A DNA stretch of 64,000 nucleotides, from positions 3,286,001-3,350,000 of the forward strand of contig NZ_CP108487.1 in NCBI RefSeq assembly GCF_036226525.1, written 5' to 3'. Shown here piece after piece: positions 44,291-52,690 of the stretch. Numbering within the stretch: position 1 is the first letter of the stretch; every line of letters starts with the position of its first letter. The DNA comes from Kribbella sp. NBC_01245 (lineage in GTDB: Bacteria > Actinomycetota > Actinomycetes > Propionibacteriales > Kribbellaceae). The notes below the pieces were generated by a model that searched no databases, was not told where the DNA came from, and was given only the letters and a program-made list of their open reading frames with translations. A program made the translations under genes and the position numbers.

Positions 44291-46113
44291 CGCAGACGGC
44301 AGAGCAGGCTTGGCGCGGTTATGCCGAGGAGAACGGCGATGACCTCCCGCAGGCGGCGTCGCTCGTACTGAAAGAGCAGTCGCGCAAGCTGCTTGGAGAG
44401 CTCCTACGCCCTTACAAGAAGCTGATCTGGCTACTAGTACTCATCGTCGTCATAGAGAACGCTGCCCGTCTTGCCGTGCCGTACCTGGTGCACCTCGGCA
44501 TCGACAACGGCATCCCGCCGATCCTGGCAGGAGAAGGCGCTACCACCCTCATCACGGTGGTGAGCTTCGTACTGGCTATGGCGCTCATACAGGCCTTTGC
44601 CCGGCAACTGTTCCTTATGCGGTCGGGGAAGCTCGGGCAGACGATTCTGCTCGGACTACGCCGTAGGGTGTTCGACCACTTCCAGCGGCTCAGCCCGTCG
44701 TTCCACGACAAGTACACGTCTGGCCGGGTCATCTCGCGTCTGACGTCTGACGTGGACGTAATCGACGAGATGCTGGAGACCGGGTTCGACGGTCTGGTGA
44801 CGGCACTGCTCACGCTGTTCGGTACAGCGATCCTGTTGCTGACGCTGGACCTCAAGCTCGGGCTTGCCGCACTACTGTCGTTCCCGATCCTCTTCATGAT
44901 CACGGCCTGGTTCCGGCGCCGTTCGGCCCAGGTCTACCGGCGGACGCGCGAGGCCGTCGCACTCGTCATCGTGCACTTCGTCGAGTCGATGACCGGTATT
45001 CGCGCGGTGCAGGCCTTCCGCCGGGAGCCGCGCAACGAGGAGATCTTCCACGGGGTCAACGACAAGTACCGGGCGGCCAACCTGGAGTCGTTCCGGATCA
45101 ACGCGATCTTCATGCCGTCGGTCAAAGGCGTCGGCAACATCACGATCGTCGCGATCCTGGTGTACGGCGCCTGGGAGGCGTACCACGGACGGGTGACGGT
45201 CGGCGTACTGACGGCCTTCACCTTGTACCTGCGGCAGTTCTTCGAGCCGCTGCAGGAGATCTCGCAGTTCTACAACACCTTCCAGTCGGCCAGTGCGGCG
45301 CTGGAGAAGCTGTCGACGGTGCTGGCGGAAGAGCCGGACGTGCCCGAGCCGGTTGAGCCGGTCAAGCCTGGTCGAGCCCGCGGGCACCTGGAGATGCGCA
45401 ATGTGCGTTTCTCGTACGTCGACGGAGTGGCGGTGCTGCCGGGGCTCGACCTGGAGATCCCGGCGGGTCAGACGCTCGCCCTCGTCGGTACCACCGGCGC
45501 GGGTAAGACCACCATCGCCAAACTGGTGGCCCGGTTCTACGACCCGACCGGCGGACAGGTGCTGCTGGACGGTATCGACCTGCGCCGGTTGACCGAAGAC
45601 GACCTGCGGGAGCGGGTGGTGATGGTGACGCAGGAGAACTTCCTCTTCACCGGATCCGTCGCGGACAACATCCGGTTCGGCAAACCGGACGCGACGATGG
45701 CCGAAGTGGTCGACGCGGCGAAGGTGATCGGCGCGCACGACTTCATCTCGGCGTTGCCAGACGGCTACGACACCTCGGTGGAGAAGCGCGGTTCGCGGTT
45801 GTCCGCCGGCCAACGGCAGTTGGTCGCTTTCGCTCGGGCCTTCCTCGCGGATCCGGCCGTATTGATCCTGGACGAGGCAACGTCCAGCCTGGATATCCCG
45901 AGCGAGCGGCTGGTCCAGCGCGCGCTCCGGACCATCCTCACCGACCGGACCGCCATCGTCATCGCGCACCGGCTGTCCACGGTCGAAACGGCCGACCGGG
46001 TGATCGTGCTCGAACACGGCCGCATCATCGAGGACGGTTCGCCGGACGACCTGATCGGCACGGGCGGGCAGTACGCCGGGCTGCACCAGGCCTGGGTCGA
46101 TTCGCTGGCCTAG
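44287..46113 (+). CDS. ABC exporter half-transporter, catalytic partner
   Basis: This 608-residue type IV exporter half has transmembrane segments in residues 45-330 and an NBD with Walker A GTTGAGKT. The signature is LSAGQ at 505-509, slightly off LSGGQ, Walker B is LILDE with Glu530, and the H-loop is IAHRLST. The canonical Glu here and the Asp in the upstream partner, plus the altered signature here, are what a heterodimer with one active site predicts. It overlaps the NUDIX gene end by 4 bp on the other strand. Confidence 0.92.
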   Translation: MTQTAEQAWRGYAEENGDDLPQAASLVLKEQSRKLLGELLRPYKKLIWLLVLIVVIENAARLAVPYLVHLGIDNGIPPILAGEGATTLITVVSFVLAMALIQAFARQLFLMRSGKLGQTILLGLRRRVFDHFQRLSPSFHDKYTSGRVISRLTSDVDVIDEMLETGFDGLVTALLTLFGTAILLLTLDLKLGLAALLSFPILFMITAWFRRRSAQVYRRTREAVALVIVHFVESMTGIRAVQAFRREPRNEEIFHGVNDKYRAANLESFRINAIFMPSVKGVGNITIVAILVYGAWEAYHGRVTVGVLTAFTLYLRQFFEPLQEISQFYNTFQSASAALEKLSTVLAEEPDVPEPVEPVKPGRARGHLEMRNVRFSYVDGVAVLPGLDLEIPAGQTLALVGTTGAGKTTIAKLVARFYDPTGGQVLLDGIDLRRLTEDDLRERVVMVTQENFLFTGSVADNIRFGKPDATMAEVVDAAKVIGAHDFISALPDGYDTSVEKRGSRLSAGQRQLVAFARAFLADPAVLILDEATSSLDIPSERLVQRALRTILTDRTAIVIAHRLSTVETADRVIVLEHGRIIEDGSPDDLIGTGGQYAGLHQAWVDSLA

Positions 46114-46601
46114 AGGCCTAGTTTCCGTGGCTCTGCCGGGACGCCTTGTTCGAGGTAGTCCCGGTAGAGCTGCGGAAAGGCCCGCGGGGAGAAGAACGCG
46201 TCTCCGTCGTACTCCTCGAGCTCTTTGAGCGACCACCACTTGAGCTCGGTGAGGTTCTCCGCGGCCAACTCTTCGTCGGTCAGCGCGCCACGCGGTTCGA
46301 ATCGTGGCACCCGGACCAGGAAGTACGTGTTGACGACGCCGTCATATCCCTTGGCGTACCGCGGGCCCTCCGCCTGCTGGCGCCAGAGCGGCTGCGGAAC
46401 CAGATCCCGGAGTGACAGGCCGACCTCCTCCATCAGCTCCCTCGCGAGGGCGTCCTGGAGGGACTCTCCCAGTTCGATTCCACCGCCGGGAGAGGTGAGG
46501 ATGACCTTGTCGGCGTGATCGGTCAGTTCGAGCCGGCAGAGCAGGACGTGGTCGGACTCGTCGACGATGAGGGCGCGGACAGCGTGGCGGAAGGTTGGCA
46601 C
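46110..46601 (-). CDS. NUDIX hydrolase
   Basis: This 163-residue protein has a full Nudix box, G40-x5-E46-x7-R54-E55-x2-E58-E59-x-G61. It hydrolyses a nucleoside diphosphate linked to some moiety; the substrate cannot be named. The C-terminal WWSLKELEEYDGDAFFSPR segment is typical of small actinobacterial members. It converges on the exporter with a 4-bp overlap and diverges from the ATPase gene. Confidence 0.9.
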   Translation of the reverse strand: MPTFRHAVRALIVDESDHVLLCRLELTDHADKVILTSPGGGIELGESLQDALARELMEEVGLSLRDLVPQPLWRQQAEGPRYAKGYDGVVNTYFLVRVPRFEPRGALTDEELAAENLTELKWWSLKELEEYDGDAFFSPRAFPQLYRDYLEQGVPAEPRKLGL

Positions 46602-46646
46602 TCGGTCACTCTAGAACTGTCGGAGGGCCTGTGTACGTTGCTTTTC

Positions 46647-47825
46647 ATGCTCACCACGTTGGCGATCGAGAACTACCGGTCACTCCGGCGGCTGGTGCTG
46701 CCGTTGGGCCGGTTGAACGTGGTGACCGGCTCCAACGGCACGGGGAAGTCGAGTTTGTACCGGTCATTGCGGCTACTCGCGGATGCCTCGCGCAACGGTG
46801 CGGTGGCGGCGCTCGCGCGGGAGGGCGGGCTGCCGTCGACGTTGTGGGCCGGGCCGGATGTGATCAGCAAGGCCGTACGACGTGGGGAGCATCCCGTGCA
46901 GGGGACAGTCCGCGCCGGGCCCGTGTCTTTGCGGATGGGGTTCGCGTCGGACGACTACGGCTATTCGGTCGACTTCGGTCTGCCGCGACCACCGGCCGGC
47001 GCCTTTTCGCTGGATCCCGAGATCAAGCAGGAGGTGTTGTGGGCCGGGCCGTTTCTGCGACCGGCGGCGCTGCTGGTCGAGCGGAAAGGCGGGCGCGTTC
47101 GGATCCGCGGTGAGGACGGCGGGTGGACGGATGGCGGGCATTTGCTGCAGACGTTCGACAGCATGCTGAGCGAATTCGCCGATCCGCAGCGGGCGCCGGA
47201 GCTGCTGACACTGCGGGAGCGGATCAGGTCGTGGCGGTTCTACGACCACTTGCGGACGGATGCCGATGCGCCCGCGCGACAGGTGCAGATCGGGACTCGT
47301 ACGCCCGTGCTCGGGCCCGAGGGCGCTGACGTGGCGGCGGCGCTGCAGACGATCCGGGAGATCGGGCCGCCGGGTGCGCTGGATGATGCGATCGAGCAGG
47401 CCTTTCCTGGCAGCCGGGTGCAGATAACCACCGACAGCGGGCGTTTCGAGGTTGCCTTTCACCAGCACGGATTGCTTCGACCGTTGTCGGGCGCCGAGCT
47501 GTCGGATGGCACCCTGCGGTACCTGCTGTGGGTCGCTGCGCTGCTCACACCACGACCGCCGGCGCTACTCGTACTGAACGAGCCGGAGACGAGCCTGCAC
47601 CCGGATCTCCTGCCTGCGTTGGCGAATCTCGTCGTCACCGCGGCCAAGGACACCCAGGTCATCGTGGTCACGCATTCCCGCCCGTTCCTGGCCGCCCTCC
47701 AAGGCGGATCGGACGAACTCGGCATCGACCTTCGGCTGGTAGAGCTGATCAAGTCATTCGGCGAGACCACCATCGACGGCCAGCGCCCCTTGGACGAACC
47801 ACCTTGGAAGTGGCCGACCCGATGA
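46647..47825 (+). CDS. AAA-type ATPase of the RecF/SMC/OLD superfamily
   Basis: This 392-residue protein has the N-terminal strand LTTLAIENYRSLRRL and Walker A GSNGTGKSS at about 29-37. A signature-like LSGAELSDGTLRYLLW comes near 290, Walker B is LLVLNEPETSLHP, and the D-loop/His segment is VIVVTHSRPFL. This is the AAA_21/AAA_15 form, seen both in housekeeping repair proteins and as the ATPase half of OLD-type defence systems. No TOPRIM domain is in this chain and the next gene is a DMT-like transporter, so a defence role is only possible. ATG 46647 gives the expected start. The stop is followed 14 bp later by a 33-bp inverted repeat. Confidence 0.8.
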   Translation: MLTTLAIENYRSLRRLVLPLGRLNVVTGSNGTGKSSLYRSLRLLADASRNGAVAALAREGGLPSTLWAGPDVISKAVRRGEHPVQGTVRAGPVSLRMGFASDDYGYSVDFGLPRPPAGAFSLDPEIKQEVLWAGPFLRPAALLVERKGGRVRIRGEDGGWTDGGHLLQTFDSMLSEFADPQRAPELLTLRERIRSWRFYDHLRTDADAPARQVQIGTRTPVLGPEGADVAAALQTIREIGPPGALDDAIEQAFPGSRVQITTDSGRFEVAFHQHGLLRPLSGAELSDGTLRYLLWVAALLTPRPPALLVLNEPETSLHPDLLPALANLVVTAAKDTQVIVVTHSRPFLAALQGGSDELGIDLRLVELIKSFGETTIDGQRPLDEPPWKWPTR

Positions 47826-47838
47826 CTGGCGCCACCCT

Positions 47839-47954
47839 CGACTATGCGACGAGTGGACGCGTTGTGCACCCGTTCCAGAGCCGGGTGGACTTCTGCGCCG
47901 GGGTATTCCCGGTGCGAGTTGGGGTGCACAACGCGTCCACTCGTCGCATAGTCG
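47839..47954. repeat. Perfect 33-bp inverted repeat with 50-bp centre
   Basis: The left arm 47839-47871 begins CGACTATGCGACGAGTGGAC and ends TGTGCACCC. The right arm 47922-47954 is its exact complement. The 50-bp centre contains another short hairpin (CGCCGGG...CCCGGTG). No T tract follows. It is far longer than an ordinary terminator stem. Confidence 0.9.
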
Positions 47955-47983
47955 GCCCCGGGCCCCGCAGGGTCGAGGGACCG

Positions 47984-48874
47984 CTAGGCCGGGGAGCCGG
48001 CTTCTGCGTCTGCTCCGTTGTCGGCCTCATCTGGTGCCTCGTCGCGGACGCGTTCGAAGCGGACGAGGATCAGGGCGCCGGCTGCGGTGATGGCGAAGCC
48101 GGCGATCGCGCCGACGGCCCAGCCCGGGCGGATCTCGTCGCTCAGGAGCAGTACGCCGACCGCTGCGGGCGCCACGGTCTGGATCGCGATCATCGAGGCA
48201 GTCGCGACCGTTACCGTGCCGCGTTGCAACGCCATCGAATACAGCAGGAAGGCCAGTGCCGCGCTGATCGGCATCGTGTAGGCCGTGGGCCCCCGCACGA
48301 TCTCCGCGAGCCCGCCTTCCGGGAGCAGCCGCGCCGAGATCGCCACGCCCGCGAAGCCGAAGCCCGCGAGCACTCCCAGCACTGCGGTCGCGATCGCGTG
48401 TAGCGAGCGGCTGACAACAAGCCCGAGCACCGCGATGACGATCAGACCGACCACCAGACCAACGATCAAACCAGTGCCGGCCGTGTCCACACCGGCATCA
48501 CCCGAGGAGGCAGCCAGGAGAGCCAGGCCAGCGCACATGCCGACGACGGCCGACCATTCGACCGCGCTCAGGCGATCGTGCATGACCCGGGTGGCGAGCA
48601 GTGCGGTGACCGCCAGGCTGCCCGCGATACCGGCCTGCGCGAGATACAGCGGGAGGTGCCGCAACGCCACGAAGTGCAGGCCGAAACCGGCCAGGTTCAA
48701 CGCGAGCGCGCCCAGGAAAGCAGGTTGCCGCAGCAACTGCCCGACGAACGCGACCAGGATCCGCGGGTCCAGCTCGGAACCGGTCGGCACCTTGCGCGAG
48801 CCGATGGCCTGCAGGATGGCCGCCACTCCGAACAGAACGGCGGCCCCCAATGCGGCGCCAAGTCCCAGGACCAC
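47984..48874 (-). CDS. DMT-family membrane protein (EamA-like)
   Basis: This 296-residue protein has about ten hydrophobic helices in two related halves, the DMT superfamily pattern. The segments LGAALGAAVLFGVAAILQAIG and VATASMIAIQTVAPAAVGVLLLSDEI fit EamA/NIPA-like members. The charged tail is acidic. The GTG start lies 3 bp after the stop of the Pcs gene, so the two are co-transcribed. Substrate unknown. Confidence 0.78.
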   Translation of the reverse strand: MVLGLGAALGAAVLFGVAAILQAIGSRKVPTGSELDPRILVAFVGQLLRQPAFLGALALNLAGFGLHFVALRHLPLYLAQAGIAGSLAVTALLATRVMHDRLSAVEWSAVVGMCAGLALLAASSGDAGVDTAGTGLIVGLVVGLIVIAVLGLVVSRSLHAIATAVLGVLAGFGFAGVAISARLLPEGGLAEIVRGPTAYTMPISAALAFLLYSMALQRGTVTVATASMIAIQTVAPAAVGVLLLSDEIRPGWAVGAIAGFAITAAGALILVRFERVRDEAPDEADNGADAEAGSPA

Positions 48875-48877
48875 CGG

Positions 48878-49627
48878 TCAGTCGCCCGCCATCGCCGCCT
48901 GCGGCTCGCGCTTTCTCGAAGCACGCGCGGTCAGATAGAGGCTCAGCCCCGCGTAGTACGCGAGGTAGGCCAGGGAGATCGCGATGACGATGGTGCTCGG
49001 GTCCGGCATCTGGGTCAGCAGTACGGCGTACGCGATGAGCCAGACGCAGGTGGTGAGCAGGTTCAGCGAGCGGAAGGCCTTGGTCCGCGACGGATAGACG
49101 TACTTGACCGGGACGAAGACCAGCACCGAGCAGACCAGCAGGATGATGCCGGTGGCGGTCGGGCTGAGGCTGAGGATCACCACGTAGAAGGCGACGACGT
49201 TCCAGTAGCTCGGGAAGCCGAGGAAGAAGTGGTCATCGGTCTTCGCGTCGACCCGGCAGAACTGGTAGCTCGAGGCAAGCAACGGCAGCGCCGCCAGCAC
49301 GGCCCCGATCCAGCCTTCCGGCAGGTAGTCCCCGGTCCAGAGCAGCACGATCGGCGCGAACGCGTAGGTCAGGTAGTCGACGATGTCGTCCAGCCGCGCG
49401 CCGTCGAACCAGGGAATGGTCTCCTTGACCCGCAACCGACGGGCGATCATGCCGTCGGTGCCGTCGATGATGAGCGCGGCCAGGCCCAGCCAGAGGGCCC
49501 GGACCGCGTCACCGTCGATGGCCGCGATCACGATCAGCAGTGCGAGCACCGAGCCGCTCGCGGTATAGGCATGCAGGGCGAGCCCGGCCAGTCGCAGTCT
49601 CGTCGAGACGGCGAACGGTTCTTGCAC
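48878..49627 (-). CDS. Phosphatidylcholine synthase-like CDP-alcohol phosphatidyltransferase
   Basis: This 249-residue membrane protein has about seven helices. The catalytic motif is the wide-spaced Pcs form, DGTDGMIARRL followed by FDGARLDDIVDYLTY, rather than the compact DGxxAR-x8-GxxxDxxxD of PgsA. Known Pcs enzymes make phosphatidylcholine from CDP-diacylglycerol and choline. YQFCRVDAKTDDHFFLGFPSYWN matches the Pcs middle. A function in choline lipid synthesis is inferred from the family. Confidence 0.8.
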   Translation of the reverse strand: MQEPFAVSTRLRLAGLALHAYTASGSVLALLIVIAAIDGDAVRALWLGLAALIIDGTDGMIARRLRVKETIPWFDGARLDDIVDYLTYAFAPIVLLWTGDYLPEGWIGAVLAALPLLASSYQFCRVDAKTDDHFFLGFPSYWNVVAFYVVILSLSPTATGIILLVCSVLVFVPVKYVYPSRTKAFRSLNLLTTCVWLIAYAVLLTQMPDPSTIVIAISLAYLAYYAGLSLYLTARASRKREPQAAMAGD

Positions 49628-49713
49628 CGCGTCGTGTGTGGTCAGGAGGACTCCCAGATCTCGGTCGACGCCGTGCGCCGGACTACGCTTCTCAGCGTCT
49701 CACATGGGTGAGC

Positions 49714-50154
49714 TCAGCCCTTGGCAGGCTCCAGCACGAAGACCGGGATGATGCGATCGGTCTTCTTCTGGTACTCGGCGTAGTCCGGGTAGGCCTCGAC
49801 ACCACGCTCCCACCACAGCTCGCGCTCTTCGCCGAAAATCTCCCGCGCGACGAACTCGCCGATGTTCGGGCCGTCCTGCAGCGTCACGTTCGGATCGTTG
49901 ACGAGGTTGTTGTACCAAACCGGGTTCTTCGGGGCGCCGCCGAGCGAGGCCACCGCCGCATAGACACCATCGTGCTCGACCCGCATCACCGGAACCTTGC
50001 GGATCGCGCCGGTCTTGGCGCCCTTCATAGTGAGCAGTACGACACCCATGCCGTTGAAGCCGGTGCCCTCGGTACCGCCGGAACTCTCGATCGCCTCGAC
50101 ATTGTCCCGGACCCACTTCTCCGGGCTGGGAACGTATTCGTTTTGAGTGGTCAT
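49714..50154 (-). CDS. Deazaflavin (F420)-dependent nitroreductase-family protein
   Basis: This 146-residue member of the DDN/F420-dependent oxidoreductase family has a N-terminal helix with KWVRDNVEAIESSGG, then VVLLTMKGAKTGAIRKVPVMRVEHDGVYA (the phosphate-binding GxKTGxxRxxP pattern), then WYNNLVNDPNVTLQDG. Family members use F420H2 to reduce nitro compounds and quinones. The start is ATG 50154. It is a tandem paralogue of the gene at 50219. Confidence 0.88.
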   Translation of the reverse strand: MTTQNEYVPSPEKWVRDNVEAIESSGGTEGTGFNGMGVVLLTMKGAKTGAIRKVPVMRVEHDGVYAAVASLGGAPKNPVWYNNLVNDPNVTLQDGPNIGEFVAREIFGEERELWWERGVEAYPDYAEYQKKTDRIIPVFVLEPAKG

Positions 50155-50218
50155 ACGGGCTGCAACACCTGGCCATGGCGAAGTGTTCCAGGGCAGCACT
50201 ACCTGCTCAATCAGGCAT

Positions 50219-50686
50219 CTACTCCGGGGACTCCGACTCGCTGGGCTCCATAGGCTCCAGCAGAAACACCGGCAGCTCGCGCGCCACCTTCTTCTGGTAA
50301 CCGGCGTAGTAGCGGAAACCTTCCACGGCCCGCTCCCACCACTCGGCACGCTCGTCGCCGGCCAACAGCCGCGCAACTACCTCTAGCCGCTCAGGCCCGT
50401 CCTGCAGGGTCACGCGTGGTCCCGCCAGCAGGTTCGCCACCCAGGCCGGGGGTTTGACGGAACCGCCGTTGGACCCCACCGCGACGTACCGCCTGTCGTG
50501 CTCGATCCGCATCAACGGGACCTTGCGGATCAAGCCGGACTTGGCACCGCGCATCGTCAGCAAGATGACGGGCTTGCCGCCTGCGCTTGTCCCCTTGGTG
50601 CCGCCGGATTCCTCTATCAGGCGAACCTGGTCGCGGACCCACTTCGCCGGGCTGGGCTCGTACTCGTTCTCGTTGTCAGCGGCCAT
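50219..50686 (-). CDS. Deazaflavin (F420)-dependent nitroreductase-family protein, second copy
   Basis: This 155-residue paralogue of the 49714 protein has the same blocks: KWVRDQVRLIEESGG, LLTMRGAKSGLIRKVPLMRIEHD and LQDGPERLEVV. The GAKSG in place of GAKTG is a mild change. The C terminus is longer and acidic. Local duplication is the likely origin. Whether the two proteins differ in substrate is unknown. Confidence 0.87.
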   Translation of the reverse strand: MAADNENEYEPSPAKWVRDQVRLIEESGGTKGTSAGGKPVILLTMRGAKSGLIRKVPLMRIEHDRRYVAVGSNGGSVKPPAWVANLLAGPRVTLQDGPERLEVVARLLAGDERAEWWERAVEGFRYYAGYQKKVARELPVFLLEPMEPSESESPE

Positions 50687-50737
50687 GCCGCCAGCATTTC
50701 GGCCAAAGCGGCCAGCGCCGGTCCGCTACTGCCACGC

Positions 50738-50926
50738 TCACGCTGCGGCGGCCTCGCGGGTGGCTTTGGCGCGGGCGACCTTGGCGGCGCGCTGGCGTTT
50801 GAGCTGGATGCGCGGGTCGAGGTGGTCGGGCAGCTGAGCCGGGCCGTAGATGTGCAGCAGGATGTACTGGAATCGCCAGAAGAAGCGGTACCCCAGGCTC
50901 AGGCCCTCGTTCTCGGGTTTGCTCAT
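50738..50926 (-). CDS. Small basic protein, possible MarR target
   Basis: This 62-residue protein has an aromatic N-terminal half (YRFFWRFQYILLHIYGPAQL) and a basic C-terminal helix (LKRQRAAKVARAKATREAAAA). The start lies 20 bp from the palindrome at 50947-50973, so it is probably controlled by the divergent MarR protein. No family recognised. Confidence 0.65.
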   Translation of the reverse strand: MSKPENEGLSLGYRFFWRFQYILLHIYGPAQLPDHLDPRIQLKRQRAAKVARAKATREAAAA

Positions 50927-50946
50927 CGCGTCTGCTCCTCAGATTC

Positions 50947-50973
50947 TTGGTACACCAATAATTTGTGTACCAA
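50947..50973. promoter_or_regulatory. 27-bp palindromic operator, MarR/OhrR-like
   Basis: The arms TTGGTACAC-C-AAT and ATT-T-GTGTACCAA form a near-perfect palindrome around a central A, with one mismatched pair. It lies between divergent genes, 36 bp before the MarR start. Confidence 0.75.
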
Positions 50974-51009
50974 CTGTTACTCTAGTCAACAGCACCCGGA
51001 GGTGGGAAA

Positions 51010-51471
51010 TTGCCCGAGCCGCTCGAGATGACGGTCACATCCGCGGACGACCTGCTGGCGCTCGATCGCCAGGTCTGTTTCGCGCTGGCGGTCGCGTCCC
51101 GCAACGTCATCGCGCTCTACCGGCCGCTGCTGGAGCCGATGGGTCTCACTCATCCGCAATACCTGGTGATGCTGGCGTTGTGGGAGGACTCGCCGCTCAC
51201 GGTGAAGCGCCTGAGCGAGCTGCTCGCGCTCGACCCGGGCACGTTGTCGCCATTGCTCAAACGACTCGAAGCCGTCGGCTATGTGACCCGCCAGCGTGAT
51301 CCCCGCGACGAGCGCGCGCTGGCGGTGACGCTGACCGAGTCCGGTCGGGCGCTGCGCGAGGAAGCGCTCAAGATCCCGCCGGCCATCATCAGCCGACTGG
51401 GCATGTCCCTGCCCGAGCTCGAATCCCTGCACACCGCCCTGACCCAGGTCATCAAAGCCGCCGCCAAATAG
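51010..51471 (+). CDS. MarR-family regulator, OhrR-like
   Basis: This 153-residue winged-helix protein begins LALDRQVCFALAVASRNVIALYRPLLEPMGLTHPQYLVML, matching the OhrR subgroup. The single Cys in LDRQVCFAL is where the peroxide-sensing cysteine of OhrR sits. The wing is RDPRDERALAVTLT. TTG 51010 has GGAGG 7 nt upstream; ATG 51028 is in frame too. It probably represses itself and the 50738 gene through the palindrome between them; an ohr gene is not next to it here. Confidence 0.85.
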   Translation: MPEPLEMTVTSADDLLALDRQVCFALAVASRNVIALYRPLLEPMGLTHPQYLVMLALWEDSPLTVKRLSELLALDPGTLSPLLKRLEAVGYVTRQRDPRDERALAVTLTESGRALREEALKIPPAIISRLGMSLPELESLHTALTQVIKAAAK

Positions 51472-51472
51472 G

Positions 51473-51934
51473 TCAGGCGGAGGCTTCGCATTGCTGGAGT
51501 TGGGCGGCGGTGGCGATCTTGCCCTCGATCCAGCGGCGGCGCAGGAAGTGGGCCTTGGCGAGCCGGTGCACGCCGTCGAGCACGACGAGGCGACCGCGAT
51601 AGGCGACCAGGTGGATCGGGAAGTCGAGATCGGCCTCCATCACCCGCTCGTAGTGGGGACGGAAGTTCATCGGGGTGGCGGTGACCTGGTTCGGGGTGAC
51701 CTTGTAGCGCTCACCGTTCAGCTGCCACAGCGGCAGATCGAACATCCAGATCAGATCGGCGACCTCGATGGGCTCGACCTTGAGGTCCAGCGCCCAGAGT
51801 TTCTCGATCTGCCAGCGGGTGGTCGGAAAAGCCTCCCGCACCGCGGCCGGCATCAACGCGACCAGTTCCTCGAAGGAGACGTCCGGCGCGATCCGGTCCG
51901 CTCCCACTCCCTCACCCATCCCAGGACCCATCAC
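51473..51934 (-). CDS. Hypothetical protein with ParB-like DGxHR motif
   Basis: This protein of 153 residues has a helical N-terminal half (FEELVALMPAAVREAFPTTRWQIEKLWAL) and a C-terminal segment FPIHLVAYRGRLVVLDGVHRLAKAHFL that resembles the ParB/sulfiredoxin-type DG(x)HR fold. No helix-turn-helix follows. It converges almost directly on the MarR gene. Function unknown. Confidence 0.65.
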   Translation of the reverse strand: MMGPGMGEGVGADRIAPDVSFEELVALMPAAVREAFPTTRWQIEKLWALDLKVEPIEVADLIWMFDLPLWQLNGERYKVTPNQVTATPMNFRPHYERVMEADLDFPIHLVAYRGRLVVLDGVHRLAKAHFLRRRWIEGKIATAAQLQQCEASA

Positions 51935-51980
51935 AGCTCTGCACGCTACGCCATCCCACCGACAACCGGCACAGAACCAA

Positions 51981-52688
51981 TCAGCTGACGCGTACGGCAG
52001 TGACCACGGTATTGCTCAGGTAGACCTTGCCGGTCCAGTCCTCACACGTCACCAGGACAAGCCGACCCGGCACGCTCTGACTCATGACTTTGGCCGCAAC
52101 TTTCGCGAGGGCCTGCTTGCGATAGATCACCACGGTCCGTACGACGTACCGAATCGGGCCGCGAGTAGTCGCAACCGTTACGGCATCACCTGGCTTGAGG
52201 TCTTCCAGATCGTCGAACGCACCACCTCCGGCATGAAGGGTATGCCCCGTGATGACGGCCGAGCCCTGTCGCGCACCAGGCATCGCGCCAGTGGACCACC
52301 AGCCGACCGTGCGCGGGTTCGAAGGCGGCGTGAGCGAACCGCCGTCCATCCAGATCGGCACCACGGGCGCGGTGATGCCGAGCGAGGGCAGCAGCAGCTT
52401 CTTGGGCTTTGCCGGCCGGGGCGCGGGCGTTGCTTTGGTCCGCGACGGAGTCCTGGTCGGCTTGGTGGCCGGTTTCGGCGTCGGCTTGGTGCTCGTTCGC
52501 GGTGTCGGCGTACTCACGACCGGCCGGGAGGACTCAACAGATGGCCCGGCGACGCCGCCTGGTTTCGATGATGGCGTGGTCTGACCGAATTGAAGGTAGC
52601 CACCGATCGCGACGGCGACCAGTCCCAGAACAGTGATCAGCCCGCCGCCGATGAAGGCGGCGGGCCGAGCATGTTTCATACGGGCCAT
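51981..52688 (-). CDS. Class F sortase
   Basis: This 235-residue protein has an N-terminal membrane helix near 12-32, a Thr/Pro/Lys-rich linker, and a sortase domain from about 98. The catalytic residues are His149 in ITGHTLH and Cys215 in LVTCEDW. The position expected to carry the catalytic Arg, eight or so residues later, is Leu224 (VYLSNTVVTA). It joins a surface protein to the wall or to another protein. Its start is 3 bp from the surface-protein stop, so the neighbour is the evident substrate. Confidence 0.85.
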   Translation of the reverse strand: MARMKHARPAAFIGGGLITVLGLVAVAIGGYLQFGQTTPSSKPGGVAGPSVESSRPVVSTPTPRTSTKPTPKPATKPTRTPSRTKATPAPRPAKPKKLLLPSLGITAPVVPIWMDGGSLTPPSNPRTVGWWSTGAMPGARQGSAVITGHTLHAGGGAFDDLEDLKPGDAVTVATTRGPIRYVVRTVVIYRKQALAKVAAKVMSQSVPGRLVLVTCEDWTGKVYLSNTVVTAVRVS

Positions 52689-52690
52689 CC

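Noticed and set aside
46647-48874. Two-gene defence system of ATPase plus partner
   Set aside because: The neighbouring gene is on the opposite strand and encodes a DMT-like transporter; no nuclease or reverse transcriptase is adjacent.
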